A stretch of DNA of 64,000 bases, taken from NCBI RefSeq assembly GCF_020271745.1, contig NZ_CP084296.1, forward strand, positions 3,968,001 to 4,032,000. The letters are read 5' to 3'. The translations under genes and the position numbers were made by a program. The stretch comes from Providencia alcalifaciens. Its GTDB lineage: Bacteria > Pseudomonadota > Gammaproteobacteria > Enterobacterales > Enterobacteriaceae. The notes under the pieces are model-generated. The model saw only the letters and a program-made list of their open reading frames with translations. It was not told the DNA's origin and searched no databases. Positions 20,110 through 30,598 of the stretch are shown in pieces (the first letter of the stretch is position 1; each line of letters opens with the position of its first letter).

Positions 20110-21618
20110 ATGGAAACGTGGATGTATTTATCTCAAGGCTTTGAGGTAGCGCTTATCCCTCAAAATATTATGATAGGGTTGATTGGTTGCTTTATCGGTA
20201 CGATTGTCGGGATGTTACCGGGTCTTGGTCCCATTAACGGCGTCGCCATTTTATTACCTTTAGCATTTGCGTTGAAGCTCCCTGCTGAATCTGCACTTAT
20301 TTTACTGGCTACCGTTTATCTAGGCTGCGAGTACGGAGGACGAATTTCTGCGATCCTATTGAACGTTCCTGGTGACGCCGCGGCGATTATGACCACGTTA
20401 GATGGTTATCCGATGGCGAAGCAAGGTAAAGGAGGCATCGCGCTCTCGATTTCTGCCGTCAGTTCATTTATCGGTTCCACTATTGCGATTACTGGGATCA
20501 TTTTATTTGCACCATTACTGGCACAATGGTCGCTCGCCTTCGGGCCTGCTGAATATTTCGCGTTGATGGTCTTTGCTATCGCGTGTTTAGGCAGCATGAT
20601 GAGCCAAAATCCCGTCAAATCGCTGCTCGCAGCATTGATTGGTTTGGCACTAGCAACCGTCGGTGTCGATGCCAACTCTGGGGAATACCGTTTTACCTTT
20701 GACAGCGTTAACCTATCCGATGGCGTCCAATTTATTGTCGTGGTTATTGGACTGTTCTCTGTGAGTGAGATATTACTCATGCTAGAAAGCACGGCGACCG
20801 GGCAAGGTTTAATCCGCAAAACAGGTCGAATGTTATTTAGCAAAAAAGAAGCCAAGGCCTGTGCAGGTCCAACATTACGATCCTCATTTATTGGCTTCTT
20901 CGTGGGTGTTTTACCGGGTGCGGGGGCGACTATCGCTAGCGCCATCACCTATATGACCGAGAAAAAAATTGCGGGGGATAAAGGGACATTTGGTGAAGGG
21001 GATGTTCGAGGTGTCGCAGCACCTGAAGCGGCCAACAACGCCTCTGCTTGTGGATCATTTATCCCGATGTTGACCCTCGGTGTTCCGGGTTCGGGTACGA
21101 CGGCAGTGATGATGGGGGCTCTGACTCTGTATAACATCACCCCAGGTCCGGGGATGTTCACTGAACAGCCACACATCGTTTGGGGATTAATTGCCGCGCT
21201 GCTCATCGCTAACGTTGTGTTGTTAGTAATGAATATTCCGCTGATTGGCCTATTCACACGTATGCTCACCGTACCACTGTGGTTTTTAGTCCCTGCGATT
21301 GCTTGTGTCTCTGCGGTTGGCGTTTACGCCGTACACAGCACCACTTTTGACCTACTGCTAATGATGGGGCTTGGGGTATTCGGCTATATATTGCGAAAGA
21401 TGAACTTTCCACTATCTCCGCTGATCCTAGGGTTTGTTTTGGGTGAAATGTTAGAACAAAATCTACGCCGCTCGTTATCTATCAGTAATGGGGATTTCAA
21501 TATTCTATGGAGCAGTACTATTTCTAAGAGCTTATTAATTCTGGCGGTGTTGGTTCTGGTGTTACCACCCATTGTGAAACTCATTCGCAAACGTCGCCGT
21601 CAGGCTGCTCAAGCATAA
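20110..21618 (+). CDS. tctA: Tripartite tricarboxylate transporter, large permease subunit TctA
   Basis: 502 residues and about 12 membrane helices. Two related glycine/proline-rich motifs characterise the family: GTIVGMLPGLGPINGVAILLP near residue 33 and GFFVGVLPGAGATIASAITY near residue 262. Further conserved stretches are YLGCEYGGRISAILLNVPGD and LTLGVPGSGTTAVMMGAL. With TctB and TctC it performs sodium- or proton-coupled carboxylate uptake. Last gene of the operon; a strong terminator follows 31 bases after the stop codon. Confidence 0.95.
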   Translation: METWMYLSQGFEVALIPQNIMIGLIGCFIGTIVGMLPGLGPINGVAILLPLAFALKLPAESALILLATVYLGCEYGGRISAILLNVPGDAAAIMTTLDGYPMAKQGKGGIALSISAVSSFIGSTIAITGIILFAPLLAQWSLAFGPAEYFALMVFAIACLGSMMSQNPVKSLLAALIGLALATVGVDANSGEYRFTFDSVNLSDGVQFIVVVIGLFSVSEILLMLESTATGQGLIRKTGRMLFSKKEAKACAGPTLRSSFIGFFVGVLPGAGATIASAITYMTEKKIAGDKGTFGEGDVRGVAAPEAANNASACGSFIPMLTLGVPGSGTTAVMMGALTLYNITPGPGMFTEQPHIVWGLIAALLIANVVLLVMNIPLIGLFTRMLTVPLWFLVPAIACVSAVGVYAVHSTTFDLLLMMGLGVFGYILRKMNFPLSPLILGFVLGEMLEQNLRRSLSISNGDFNILWSSTISKSLLILAVLVLVLPPIVKLIRKRRRQAAQA

Positions 21619-21649
21619 TTCCAAACTGTACGTTATGACTGAAAGATTT

Positions 21650-21677
21650 AGCCCCATAAAAATGGGGCTTTTTTTGT
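21650..21677 (+). terminator. Rho-independent terminator of tctCBA
   Basis: AGCCCCAT-AAAA-ATGGGGCT followed by seven T, after tctA. Confidence 0.92.
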
Positions 21678-21919
21678 ATATTAGAATACTGATTCTTTGC
21701 TTCAAATAGCCCTGTTCATATAGCTATTCACTTCCCTCATCAATAGTTGGTGTTTGCACAATAAATACAAACCATACACCGTATTATCTATTCTTCATTT
21801 TCATTGCTTTTTATGTTGAGCATTTATATGCAGCTTGAAGATAAGATACTTGCGGATAACGCTGATAATAGTAATGGAAACTTCAATATTCGATAGGCTG
21901 GGCGGTTTATCGTGGTCAA
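21678..21919. other. Non-coding spacer between tctA and the 85-residue gene
   Basis: About 240 bases, AT-rich, between the tctA terminator and the terminator of the converging small gene. No gene, tRNA or clear repeat is seen. Confidence 0.5.
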
Positions 21920-21952
21920 TAAAATTTGCCCCATAACGATCTCGGGGCAAAC
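21920..21952 (-). terminator. Rho-independent terminator of the 85-residue gene
   Basis: On the minus strand TTTGCCCC and GGGGCAAA pair around an 11-base loop and are followed by TTTTATT. It begins 7 bases past the stop codon of the small minus-strand gene. Confidence 0.82.
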
Positions 21953-21958
21953 TTTTCA

Positions 21959-22216
21959 TTAATAAAACGGATATTTCGTATAACTCAACAAGGTAATATT
22001 TTTATTACTCGCGTCTTCGCCATAATAAACATGTTTTGATGGTGGCGTGGAAACCTCAACGGCTTCTTTTTGTCGCTTTTCAAAAAGTGGAAACATAGTT
22101 TTAGTATTAAATGCACGCTTAATTTTTGCAGGGAATAGTCCTTTAATGCTTTTAATCAATGCATTAGCCAAAATTTTTAAATCATTTTTCCAAATCTTAC
22201 ACCGCGTGAAATCCAT
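21959..22216 (-). CDS. Small basic protein of unknown function (85 residues)
   Basis: Not recognised. The N-terminal half is basic (MDFTRCKIWKNDLKILANALIKS, then GLFPAKIKRAF). The C-terminal half is polar, with several Tyr. There is no signal peptide or membrane helix. Support for a real gene is a good ribosome-binding site (AAGGGG, 6 bases before ATG) and its own terminator. It sits between tctA and fabB at the edge of the accessory block. It could be a small regulatory or stress protein, but nothing in the sequence says so. Confidence 0.6.
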   Translation of the reverse strand: MDFTRCKIWKNDLKILANALIKSIKGLFPAKIKRAFNTKTMFPLFEKRQKEAVEVSTPPSKHVYYGEDASNKNITLLSYTKYPFY

Positions 22217-22320
22217 ATTAACCCCTTATTGATACATGAATAGAGCAAATATCATGGCACTATTTTCATTACGGTAATTTAATAAAATGATGATTATGGT
22301 GACGACAATATTTAAGCCAT

Positions 22321-22350
22321 AAAAAAAGCGAGAGCCTTGGCCCTCGCTTT
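22321..22350 (-). terminator. Rho-independent terminator of fabB
   Basis: On the minus strand AAAGCGAGGGC pairs with GCTCTCGCTTT (one wobble) and is followed by a run of T. It lies 28 bases after the fabB stop codon. Confidence 0.9.
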
Positions 22351-22378
22351 CTATTCAGTGCAATTTAGTGAATGAAAC

Positions 22379-23590
22379 TTACGCTTTGTATTTGCTCATC
22401 ACTAACGTTGCGTTGGTACCACCGAAACCGAAGCTGTTAGACATTACTGTGTTCAGTGCTTGCTCAGTTGGTTTAGTGATGATGTTCAAGCCTTTCGCTT
22501 TCTCATCTAAATTCTCAACGTTGATGCTTGGTGCGATAAAGCCATGCTCTAACATCAGCAAGCTATAAATCGCTTCTTGAACGCCTGCTGCACCTAAAGA
22601 GTGACCTGTCATCGCTTTGGTTGCAGAAAGTGCTGGGCAATCGTGACCAAACACTTCTTGGATTGCTTCTAACTCTTTAGTATCACCGACTGGCGTTGAA
22701 GTACCGTGTGTGTTGATGTAGTCGATTTTATCAACACCGTGCATTGCCATTTGCATACAACGCACTGCGCCTTCACCAGATGGAGCCACCATGTCAGCAC
22801 CGTCAGACGTTGCGCCGTAGCCAACCACTTCTGCGTAAATGTGTGCACCACGCGCTAATGCGTGCTCTAACTCTTCAACCACGACGATACCGCCACCGCC
22901 CGCAATAACGAAACCATCACGGTCTTGGTCATACGTTCTTGATGCTTTCGATGGAGTTTCGTTGTACTTAGTAGACAGAGCACCCATTGCATCGAACTCA
23001 CACGTCATTTCCCAGCTCAGTTCTTCACCGCCACCTGCAAACACAACATCTTGTTTGCCCAGTTGGATCAGCTCAACCGCGTGACCGATACAGTGTGCAG
23101 ACGTTGAACATGCAGAGCTGATTGAGTAGTTAACGCCTTTGATTTTGAACGGTGTTGCTAAGCAAGCAGAAATACCCGAGGCCATTGCACGAGTCACCAT
23201 ATATGGACCCACACCACGCAGACCTTTTGCACGCATACCATCAGAACCGGCTACTTGGTTACGAGGAGAACCACCACCTGAGCCGACAACAACACCCGTA
23301 CGCAGGTTAGAGACTTGGTCTTCCGCTAAACCTGAATCTTTAATCGCCTGTTCCATTGACAGGTAAGCATAGACAGAGCAATCACTCATGAAACGGCGGA
23401 CTTTACGGTCAATTAGGCCTTCAGTATCCAGCTTTACATCACCCCAGACATGGCTACGCAGCCCTGCCTCTTTAAATTCTTCTGAGAAAGTGATCCCGGA
23501 ACGACCTTCCTTCAGAGAAGCCAGTACTTCTTCCTGGTTATTACCAATGCTGGAAACAATACCTAGGCCAGTTATGACTGCACGCTTCAT
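22379..23590 (-). CDS. fabB: Beta-ketoacyl-ACP synthase I
   Basis: Condensing enzyme needed for elongating unsaturated fatty acids. It has 403 residues. The thiolase-fold active site is complete: nucleophile Cys161 in [12 protein letters not shown], the first His in [13 protein letters not shown] and the second His in [18 protein letters not shown]. The C-terminal [16 protein letters not shown] is diagnostic for KAS I/II. It is divergent from mnmC as in E. coli. The promoter spacer has adjoining FabR- and FadR-type sites, so activation by FadR and repression by FabR are expected. Confidence 0.97.
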   Translation of the reverse strand: MKRAVITGLGIVSSIGNNQEEVLASLKEGRSGITFSEEFKEAGLRSHVWGDVKLDTEGLIDRKVRRFMSDCSVYAYLSMEQAIKDSGLAEDQVSNLRTGVVVGSGGGSPRNQVAGSDGMRAKGLRGVGPYMVTRAMASGISACLATPFKIKGVNYSISSACSTSAHCIGHAVELIQLGKQDVVFAGGGEELSWEMTCEFDAMGALSTKYNETPSKASRTYDQDRDGFVIAGGGGIVVVEELEHALARGAHIYAEVVGYGATSDGADMVAPSGEGAVRCMQMAMHGVDKIDYINTHGTSTPVGDTKELEAIQEVFGHDCPALSATKAMTGHSLGAAGVQEAIYSLLMLEHGFIAPSINVENLDEKAKGLNIITKPTEQALNTVMSNSFGFGGTNATLVMSKYKA

Positions 23591-23642
23591 TCGTTACCTC
23601 ATGTCTATAATTATATGATTACGGGATTACAGGTGTCACTTT

Positions 23643-23676
23643 AGCTTACACTTGTACGCTGAACAAGTCCGATCAG
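23643..23676 (-). promoter_or_regulatory. Adjacent FabR and FadR operators of fabB
   Basis: Read on the minus strand, CTGATCGGACTTGTTC (23676-23661) is the FadR site known from E. coli fabA. It is followed immediately by AGCGTACAAGTGTAAGCT (23660-23643), an imperfect palindrome of the FabR type. The joint arrangement is that of E. coli unsaturated-fatty-acid promoters and lies 53 bases upstream of the fabB start codon. Confidence 0.8.
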
Positions 23677-23791
23677 GGTAAATATTTGTATTTTTTTTAT
23701 CATGACACAAATAAGGCTTTTATGTGACGGTAGCCTTACGCTGATATCAGCGTTAGAATTTGAATATGATTTTGCAATAACGGGCTTAAAC

Positions 23792-25822
23792 GTGAAAAAG
23801 ACAGCTGTACAAACCGCTCACCTCAGTTGGAATGAGGAAGGCACACCGATTTCAGAACAGTTTGAAGACATCTATTTTTCTAACCAAAATGGGTTAGAAG
23901 AGAGCCGCCATGTGTTTTTGCAGGGAAACCATTTTCCACAGCGATTTCTAACACACCAAGATGAAACTTGTGTGATCGCCGAGACAGGATTTGGTACTGG
24001 ATTGAATTTTCTCGCTTTATGGCAAGCCTTCAACCAATTCAAAGCCGAAAACCCCAATGCAAAATTACAACGATTACATTTTATTAGCTTTGAAAAATAC
24101 CCTTTATCAAAAGTAGATTTAATCGCCGCACACCGTTGTTGGCCTGAGTTAACCAAGCTCTCGGGGCAATTATGTGAACAGTGGCCACCCGCTCTCCCCG
24201 GTAACCATCGAATTATTTTAGAAAATGGTGCGATCACCCTAGATTTATGGATTGGTGATGTAAATACGCAAATATCCATACTTAATGATAATTTAAACAA
24301 TAAGATAGATGCATGGTTTTTGGATGGCTTTGCGCCGTCAAAAAACCCGCAGATGTGGAGTGAACAGTTGTTCGCTGCAATGGCCAAATTTGCGCGTCAA
24401 GGTGGGACATTTGCCACCTTTACGGTAGCTGGATTTGTCAAACGCGGATTACAACAAGCGGGCTTTACTATCATGAAGACCAAAGGATTTGGTCAGAAGC
24501 GTCAAATGTTGACGGGGGTATTAGAAAATAATTTTACTCGCCCGATGGCGCCTTGGTTTGCGCGTCAACCTGCCTCTCATACCGATGATATCGCGATTAT
24601 TGGCGGTGGAATTGCCAGCCTCACCTTAGCCCGTTCACTCAGAAAACGCGGAGCGAATGTCACTATTTATTGCAAAGACCAGCAAGTCGCTCAAAACGCA
24701 TCAGGAAACCGTCAAGGCGCAGTCTACCCCTTATTAACCGGAAACGATAATGCCTTAGAACGTTTTTTTGTTAGCGGCTTCCCGTTTGCGACTCGCGTTT
24801 ACCGACAACTTGGCACGCAAGGTCTCGAGTTTAATGGACAATGGTGTGGGGTAAGCCAAATGGCGTATAACCCTAAATCCACCAAAAAAATCGACAACAT
24901 GCTGCAAACCGAATGGCCGGAAGAGTTTGCTGTTGGCAAAGATAGACAGCAGCTCAGTGAACTTAGCGGTGTGGATGTCAATCATCGAGGTATTTATTAC
25001 CCCACTGGTGGATGGCTATCTCCTGCGCAATTATGCGAAAGCTTAGCGCAAAAACTCACTGAAGAAGGTGTCAATTTCCACTTTGGTTTGTCAATCAATG
25101 ATTTACAGCGCTCAGAGGAAAGTTGGGAGCTGACACTCGATAACCAAAAAAAAGCCCATCATCAAACCGTGGTGATTGCCAATGGCCATTTACTGAATCA
25201 ATTTGAGCAGACTCGGAATCTGCCTATCACCCCTGTACGAGGGCAAGTCAGCCATATCCCGACAAACCCAACATTACAGCAATTAAAAACCGTGCTGTGC
25301 TTCGAAGGTTATATGACGCCAGAAGATACCACAAACCAGCACCATTGCTTGGGGGCGAGTTATCAACGAGACAATTTGAGCCTTGAGTACTCAGAGGAAG
25401 AGCAGCAAGAAAATCTGCAAAAGCTGCTCACCAGCCTACCGGATGTGGATTGGACGGCGCAGGTAGATATCTCTGACCAACAATCACGCCAAGGGATCCG
25501 CTGCGTGATCCGCGACCATATGCCGCTACTCGGCAATGTGCCTGACTTTGATGCTTTAATGCAGCAATATGAGGATTTACCCGATCAACTACATCGCGAA
25601 AAATCTATCTCGCCATCGCCAGCGTATCCAAATCTATTTGTGTTCGGCGCATTAGGAGCGCGAGGGCTGTCCACGGCCCCACTTTGCGCTGAAATATTAG
25701 CCGCACAAATTTTTGATGAGCCGATGCCTGCCGACGATGACGTACTTGCCGCATTACATCCAAATCGTTTTTGGGTGAGAAAATTACTGGCGGGACGCCC
25801 AATCACCACGAAAGAGGCGTAA
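23792..25822 (+). CDS. mnmC: Bifunctional tRNA 5-methylaminomethyl-2-thiouridine biosynthesis protein MnmC
   Basis: Finishes the mnm5s2U34 modification in tRNA for Lys, Glu and Gln. The C-terminal FAD domain removes the carboxymethyl group and the N-terminal domain methylates with SAM. It has 676 residues (E. coli 668). The methyltransferase domain (~1-240) includes [14 protein letters not shown] and [15 protein letters not shown]. The oxidase domain (~270-660) starts with the dinucleotide motif [15 protein letters not shown] and has [11 protein letters not shown]. The GTG at 23792 gives [19 protein letters not shown], aligning with E. coli; the in-frame ATG at 23702 would add 30 unrelated residues. 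Confidence 0.95.
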   Translation: MKKTAVQTAHLSWNEEGTPISEQFEDIYFSNQNGLEESRHVFLQGNHFPQRFLTHQDETCVIAETGFGTGLNFLALWQAFNQFKAENPNAKLQRLHFISFEKYPLSKVDLIAAHRCWPELTKLSGQLCEQWPPALPGNHRIILENGAITLDLWIGDVNTQISILNDNLNNKIDAWFLDGFAPSKNPQMWSEQLFAAMAKFARQGGTFATFTVAGFVKRGLQQAGFTIMKTKGFGQKRQMLTGVLENNFTRPMAPWFARQPASHTDDIAIIGGGIASLTLARSLRKRGANVTIYCKDQQVAQNASGNRQGAVYPLLTGNDNALERFFVSGFPFATRVYRQLGTQGLEFNGQWCGVSQMAYNPKSTKKIDNMLQTEWPEEFAVGKDRQQLSELSGVDVNHRGIYYPTGGWLSPAQLCESLAQKLTEEGVNFHFGLSINDLQRSEESWELTLDNQKKAHHQTVVIANGHLLNQFEQTRNLPITPVRGQVSHIPTNPTLQQLKTVLCFEGYMTPEDTTNQHHCLGASYQRDNLSLEYSEEEQQENLQKLLTSLPDVDWTAQVDISDQQSRQGIRCVIRDHMPLLGNVPDFDALMQQYEDLPDQLHREKSISPSPAYPNLFVFGALGARGLSTAPLCAEILAAQIFDEPMPADDDVLAALHPNRFWVRKLLAGRPITTKEA

Positions 25823-25853
25823 ACGAAAAGAGGGCTTCCATTTGGAAGCCCTC
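25821..25853 (-). terminator. Rho-independent terminator of the minus-strand yfcL-side operon
   Basis: A perfect 10-base stem GAGGGCTTCC/GGAAGCCCTC with a 4-base loop, followed on the minus strand by TTTTCGTTT. It lies between converging mnmC and the acetyltransferase gene, so it may stop both. Confidence 0.82.
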
Positions 25854-25873
25854 AGAACGAAGCAATATTGAGA

Positions 25874-26425
25874 TTAATTAATACTCAACTGCATAGCACA
25901 GCGATCAATCGCTTGAAACCCAGCATCTACTTCGTGTTGCAAGATATCTTGTAATTCGCGCGTCAATTGCACCTCTTCCATTATTGAAAAACCAAGGCGC
26001 TGATAATACGGTGCATTCCACGGAATATCACGAAACGTGGTCAATGCAACCTGACCAATCTGTTGGGATTGTGCGAACTCGATAACCTGCTGAATAAGCC
26101 ACTTACCTAAGCCTTGCCCCTGCGCTGACTGCTGAACTGAAAGCTCCACAATATGCAGGCTATCGCTCAAATGCGCTGCCATAATAAAGCCAACTGGCTG
26201 GTCATGATTATCCACAGCGAGCCACTCTAAGCCATTCGCAATACACTCAACGTGGTTTTCTACCGGTTGAACCTCGCCTTGGGCAATCCAATCAAACTTA
26301 GGATGTCCGGCAAAAGTTTGCCCCGCAGACGCTTCTACCTCAGGTAAGAATTGGGCATCTTCATGGGTTGCTAATCGAATGGAATACATGCCATTAATAG
26401 AAGACATATAATCAATGGGATACAT
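25874..26425 (-). CDS. GNAT-family N-acetyltransferase
   Basis: 183 residues. The acetyl-CoA-binding motif A is IVELSVQQSAQGQGLGKWLIQQVIEFA, with the QGQGLG pyrophosphate loop. Motif B follows, with NAPYYQRLGFSIMEE. This is a single GNAT domain with no signal or membrane segment. The substrate cannot be told from sequence. It is the last gene of a run epmC-yfcL-GNAT, starting 4 bases after the yfcL stop codon. The start codon is uncertain: ATGs at 26407 and 26389 are alternatives and none has a strong ribosome-binding site. Confidence 0.88.
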   Translation of the reverse strand: MYPIDYMSSINGMYSIRLATHEDAQFLPEVEASAGQTFAGHPKFDWIAQGEVQPVENHVECIANGLEWLAVDNHDQPVGFIMAAHLSDSLHIVELSVQQSAQGQGLGKWLIQQVIEFAQSQQIGQVALTTFRDIPWNAPYYQRLGFSIMEEVQLTRELQDILQHEVDAGFQAIDRCAMQLSIN

Positions 26426-26429
26426 ACAA

Positions 26430-26702
26430 TTAACGCACAGTATCTAGCAGTGTTTTCCACATACCCAGCACTAGGATTTGGTCTGGAGGGGTCAGTTCAC
26501 CGGCTTTGATGGCGTTTTGGATACTCAGCTCAACGCGCTGATACAATGCATCAACACTGGTTTCGTTCTCTTCTTGCAGCTCTGCCACAGCAAGGGTTAA
26601 GTGACCACGCAGATAGCCACCAGCAAACAGCTCATCATCGCTGGCGTGTTCAACCATATCATCAATTCTTGTCAGTATGCGTGTTTCAAAATCCGCAAGC
26701 AT
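26430..26702 (-). CDS. yfcL: YfcL family protein
   Basis: 90 residues, acidic and mostly helical; starts [21 protein letters not shown], as in E. coli YfcL. No function is established for the family. Conserved next to epmC and mnmC in enterics, here 30 bases after epmC. It has no membrane segment or recognisable catalytic motif. Confidence 0.9.
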   Translation of the reverse strand: MLADFETRILTRIDDMVEHASDDELFAGGYLRGHLTLAVAELQEENETSVDALYQRVELSIQNAIKAGELTPPDQILVLGMWKTLLDTVR

Positions 26703-26732
26703 GCTTAATCCTTACTGTAGTGAGTGATTCTA

Positions 26733-27281
26733 TTAGGCGAAGATATCTTCCGGATAAGGGAAAAGTTCCGCGCAAAGTGGGGGGGTATTGTAAAACGATT
26801 GTAACGCATTAATAAAGCGTAGCGGCCTCTCTGGGATGCCTTTTTCGAGGTATTCCATCACTTGACTATGCACTTTACGCATAAAGGCGATACGGTCGGG
26901 TTCAAAATTGCCTTCCAAGTTGTCGCAACTCACATTAAACGGGATGCCCGTTGCCACACAGAAAAACCAATCCAATGCTTGAGGTTTGATTTCGACCACT
27001 TCAAAGTCACACTGGGTTTTCTCATCGCGACCATCTGGGCAGTACCAATAACCGTAATCCACTTGCTGGCGGCGTTTTTCCCCAGCAATGCACCAGTGAG
27101 AGATTTCATGGAGTGCACTGGTAAAAAAACCGTGTGCAAACACAATTTGGCTATATGGTGTGGTGTCATCGGCAGGTAAGTAGATAGGCTCGTCGTCCCC
27201 TTTTACCAATTTGGTATTGTACTCTTCACCGAAACACTGTTCGAAAATATCAATAAGTTGCTGATAATGATGTTGGGTCAT
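26733..27281 (-). CDS. epmC: Elongation factor P hydroxylase EpmC
   Basis: Hydroxylates the lysylated Lys34 of elongation factor P, the last step after EpmA and EpmB. It has 182 residues. A metal-binding-like motif, SALHEISHWCIAG, is followed by QVDYGYWYCPDGR and FEVVEIKPQALDWFFCVATG, all typical of the EpmC (YfcM) family. It sits between yfcA (17 bases upstream) and yfcL in the conserved enteric order, so the four genes probably form one transcript. Confidence 0.95.
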   Translation of the reverse strand: MTQHHYQQLIDIFEQCFGEEYNTKLVKGDDEPIYLPADDTTPYSQIVFAHGFFTSALHEISHWCIAGEKRRQQVDYGYWYCPDGRDEKTQCDFEVVEIKPQALDWFFCVATGIPFNVSCDNLEGNFEPDRIAFMRKVHSQVMEYLEKGIPERPLRFINALQSFYNTPPLCAELFPYPEDIFA

Positions 27282-27298
27282 GGAACGCTTAAATCATC

Positions 27299-28102
27299 TT
27301 AAAATAATGTGAGAAACCAAGCTTTAATATCATCACCGTGGCTGTCATTTAACAGCTTAATACTCATTAAGAGTGAAATCACGACGATCATCGGCCTGAT
27401 AAGTTTTTGCCCTTTGGTTAACACTAAGCGAGCGCCAAGTCTCGCACCAACCATTTGGCCGGCAAGCATAACAAAACCGAGTACCCAAAGAACATGACCT
27501 CCGATAATAAAAAAGATCAAAGATCCAAAATTGGAGGCGAAATTTAACAATTTTGCATGTGCAGTGGCTTTGGCGAGGTTATACCCTAATAGCAGGACAT
27601 AAGCGAGCGCTAAAAACGAGCCAGTTCCTGGTCCAAATGCCCCATCATAAAAGCCGATACTCATCCCCGCAGCAACCCCAAAGATTGGCATGCTGACACG
27701 CTGAGGTCTATCTTGCACCCCCAAAGATGGTGTGAGTAAGAAATAGAGCCCAACGCAGATGACCATCACTGGCAACAGCTGCTTTAGAAAAGCGGTATCG
27801 ATGGATTGAATTAAAATTGCCCCGAGCATTGCCCCTATCATGGTCATGATCACCGGGAAAATTTGCTCTCGCAAATTAATGGCTTTACGCCTTGCAAAAT
27901 AGAGTGTGGCAGAGAATGAACCACCAATGGCTTGTAATTTATTGGTCGCCAAGGTTTCGACGGGAGTGATCCCCACAGAAAGCAACGCAGGAATAGTCAG
28001 TAAACCACCGCCCCCCGCGATAGAGTCAATAAAACCGGCAAGCAGAGCGACAAAAAACAGCAGAGCATAAACTTCAGGTGCAACGGCGGTAAACCAATCC
28101 AT
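27299..28102 (-). CDS. yfcA: TauE/SafE-family membrane protein YfcA
   Basis: 267 residues with about eight hydrophobic helices. The TauE/SafE signature is the repeated glycine-rich helix start, LAGFIDSIAGGGGLLTIPALLSVGI near the N terminus and GMSIGFYDGAFGPGTGSFLALAYVLLLG in the middle. Family members are proposed anion or sulfite/sulfonate exporters; the substrate here is unknown. It is upstream of epmC. E. coli has mepA between yfcA and aroC, which is missing here. Confidence 0.92.
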   Translation of the reverse strand: MDWFTAVAPEVYALLFFVALLAGFIDSIAGGGGLLTIPALLSVGITPVETLATNKLQAIGGSFSATLYFARRKAINLREQIFPVIMTMIGAMLGAILIQSIDTAFLKQLLPVMVICVGLYFLLTPSLGVQDRPQRVSMPIFGVAAGMSIGFYDGAFGPGTGSFLALAYVLLLGYNLAKATAHAKLLNFASNFGSLIFFIIGGHVLWVLGFVMLAGQMVGARLGARLVLTKGQKLIRPMIVVISLLMSIKLLNDSHGDDIKAWFLTLF

Positions 28103-28278
28103 TTCACATTCCAGATAAGTAAACTATCATGATGCAGATTTGTTATTTATTGATTATCTTATTGAAAGCTAAACAATATCACAGCCCGGATGGATTATAA
28201 TCGAGGTTTCATCCTAACCTTTAACGCGCAGTGGATACCCATGCCGAGCAAGAATATCCACTGAAAAACGTCAATGAC

Positions 28279-29367
28279 TTATTCGAATGGTGCTATTGCT
28301 GGCACAACATCCGCACACTGCCCACGGTGACGCAAGAAGTGATCCATCAGCACAATCGCCATCATGGCTTCGGCGATAGGTACTGCGCGTATCCCCACAC
28401 ATGGGTCATGGCGACCTTTGGTGATCATTTCCACTTCCTCTCCATCACGATTCAAGGTTTTCCCTGAAACGGTAATACTTGATGTTGGCTTCATGGCGAT
28501 ATGGGCAATAATTGGTTGGCTGCTGCTTATCCCGCCTAAAATTCCACCGGCATGGTTAGATGTAAAGCCATGGCGTGTCATTTCATCGCGATTTTCGCTA
28601 CCTTTCAAACTGACTACGCCAAAACCGTCACCAATTTCGACCCCTTTAACTGCATTGATGCTCATTAAAGCATGAGCAATATCCGCATCTAAGCGATCAA
28701 AAACAGGCTCGCCTAAACCAGCAGGGACATTTTCGGCCACAACGGTGACTTTTGCCCCGATAGAATCACCCTCTTTTTTCAAGCCACGCAGTAACTCATC
28801 AAGGGCATCTAATTTGCTCGGGTCAGGACAGAAGAATGGGTTTTCTTCGACAATCGACCAATCTTTAATTTCACACTCTACGCTGCCCATTTGCGTCAGA
28901 CATGCGCGAATTTGAATGCCAAATTTCTCTTGTAGGTATTTCTTGGCAATAGCGCCCGCAGCAACACGCATCGCTGTTTCACGTGCGGATGAACGCCCGC
29001 CACCGCGATAATCGCGCAGGCCATATTTCTGTTCATACGTGTAATCGGCGTGCCCTGGACGGAACACGTCTTTAATTGCACCATAATCTTGGGAACGCTG
29101 ATCGGTATTTTCAATTAATAGACCGATACTGGTGCCTGTCGTCACACCATTAAAAACCCCCGATAGAATTTTCACTTGATCGGGTTCACGACGCGCAGTG
29201 GTATAGCGTGATGTGCCCGGACGACGGCGGTCTAAGTCGATTTGTAAATCTGCTTCTGTCAGCGCTAATCCCGGCGGAACACCGTCAACGATGCAGCCTA
29301 ATGCTAGCCCGTGTGACTCTCCAAAGGTGGTCACACGAAACAGTTGCCCAATTGAATTTCCAGCCAT
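28279..29367 (-). CDS. aroC: Chorismate synthase
   Basis: Last step of the shikimate pathway: EPSP to chorismate, using reduced FMN. It has 362 residues. The three family signatures are present: [18 protein letters not shown] near the N terminus with the catalytic His, [20 protein letters not shown] in the middle, and [21 protein letters not shown] near the C terminus. It follows prmB with a 105-base gap; both are on the minus strand as in E. coli. Confidence 0.97.
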   Translation of the reverse strand: MAGNSIGQLFRVTTFGESHGLALGCIVDGVPPGLALTEADLQIDLDRRRPGTSRYTTARREPDQVKILSGVFNGVTTGTSIGLLIENTDQRSQDYGAIKDVFRPGHADYTYEQKYGLRDYRGGGRSSARETAMRVAAGAIAKKYLQEKFGIQIRACLTQMGSVECEIKDWSIVEENPFFCPDPSKLDALDELLRGLKKEGDSIGAKVTVVAENVPAGLGEPVFDRLDADIAHALMSINAVKGVEIGDGFGVVSLKGSENRDEMTRHGFTSNHAGGILGGISSSQPIIAHIAMKPTSSITVSGKTLNRDGEEVEMITKGRHDPCVGIRAVPIAEAMMAIVLMDHFLRHRGQCADVVPAIAPFE

Positions 29368-29472
29368 TCCCTGTTTCCTATTTGCTTGCGATTCTTATAC
29401 TTGTTAAGAAATATGATGTTATGCGTAATTATTATGTTTTATGTGATTATAACGAGTAACGCAACTCTATTA

Positions 29473-30405
29473 TTAATCAATATATAACGCAAAGTGTTCG
29501 TGATGTTCCACCAACTGTTCACGGGTTAACATAAACACACCGTCACCACCAAATTCAAAATCTAACCAAATAAATGGAATATCTGGATATTGGTCAATCA
29601 GATGCACCATGCTGTTGCCCACTTCGCACACTAAAATGCCCTCTTCGGTTAAGAAGCGCGGAGCGTTTGCGAGAATACGACGAACCAGTTTGAGACCATC
29701 GCTACCAGCTGCCAGAGCCAGCTCAGGCTCGACACGGAACTCTTGTGGCAGATCGTCCATATCTTCTGCATCCACATACGGTGGATTGGTGACAATCAGG
29801 TCATATTTAACGTCTGGCATATCACGGAATAGGTCAGAACGAATTGGGATCACGCGGTGCTCTAAACCATGATTCGCAATATTTTGCTCAGTCACCGCCA
29901 AGACATCCGTAGAGATATCCACGGCATCCACTTCGGCTTCAGGGAATTCATGAGCACAAGCAATCGCAATACAGCCACTGCCCGTACATAGGTCAAGGAT
30001 GGTTTGTGGTTCATCAGATAATAAACCCACAAAATGGTTGTTAATCAGCTCACCAATTGGCGAACGCGGGATCAGCACTCGCTCATCCACATAGAATTCA
30101 TGTCCACAGAACCACGAACTGTTGGTCAGATAGGCAACTGGAATGCGGTCATTGATACGGCGTAATACACGTTCAATAATGCGGTGACGCTCCGTTGGTG
30201 TCAGGCGCGAAGTTAGTAGCTCATCCGGTAAATCCAGTGGTAAATACAGGCTTGGCAAAACTAACTGTAAAGCTTCATCCCATGGGTTATCGGTGCCGTG
30301 ACCATAATAGATATTGGCTGCATTAAAGCGGCTCATGGTCCAACGTAAAATGTCTTGAATGGTATGAAGTTCTGCGACGGCTTCATCAACGAAGATCTTT
30401 TCCAA
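29473..30405 (-). CDS. prmB: 50S ribosomal protein L3 N(5)-glutamine methyltransferase
   Basis: Methylates a glutamine of ribosomal protein L3 using SAM. It has 310 residues. The SAM-binding motif I is [16 protein letters not shown] and the catalytic motif is [10 protein letters not shown]. The N-terminal helical domain starts [22 protein letters not shown], near-identical to E. coli PrmB. In E. coli it lies divergent to smrB; here a 15-kb block with hut genes separates the two. Confidence 0.96.
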   Translation of the reverse strand: MEKIFVDEAVAELHTIQDILRWTMSRFNAANIYYGHGTDNPWDEALQLVLPSLYLPLDLPDELLTSRLTPTERHRIIERVLRRINDRIPVAYLTNSSWFCGHEFYVDERVLIPRSPIGELINNHFVGLLSDEPQTILDLCTGSGCIAIACAHEFPEAEVDAVDISTDVLAVTEQNIANHGLEHRVIPIRSDLFRDMPDVKYDLIVTNPPYVDAEDMDDLPQEFRVEPELALAAGSDGLKLVRRILANAPRFLTEEGILVCEVGNSMVHLIDQYPDIPFIWLDFEFGGDGVFMLTREQLVEHHEHFALYID

Positions 30406-30498
30406 GAAGGGATTCTCCTGCCTGTGGATTAAAAGGGAAAATTTGAATGGCTAAAGTTTGCCACGAAGTGAAAGACAAATCAGCAGATTAATGTAAGA

Positions 30499-30530
30499 AA
30501 ATACGCAGATAAGCACTTGTTTGCGTATTT
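30499..30530. repeat. Inverted repeat upstream of prmB
   Basis: A perfect 9-base inverted repeat, AAATACGCA and TGCGTATTT, separated by 14 bases. It lies between the prmB start and the terminator of the hut permease, so it could be an operator or a leftover of the insertion junction. No further evidence. Confidence 0.35.
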
Positions 30531-30537
30531 GCGCGCT

Positions 30538-30574
30538 AAAAATAACCGCGCCCCGGATTTTCATCAAGGGCGCA
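30538..30574 (-). terminator. Rho-independent terminator of the hutU-hutH-permease operon
   Basis: On the minus strand GCGCCC pairs with GGGCGC across a loop of 14 bases and is followed by GGTTATTTTT. It follows the permease stop codon by about 25 bases. Confidence 0.75.
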
Positions 30575-30598
30575 GCGTCTATCATGATGTTAAAAACG

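Noticed and set aside
20406-20948. 180-residue minus-strand frame opposite tctA
   Set aside because: Shadow of the TctA permease; the sense frame has clear family motifs.
28231-28467. Plus-strand frame overlapping the end of aroC
   Set aside because: It lies mostly antisense to aroC, has no ribosome-binding site and no protein-like features.
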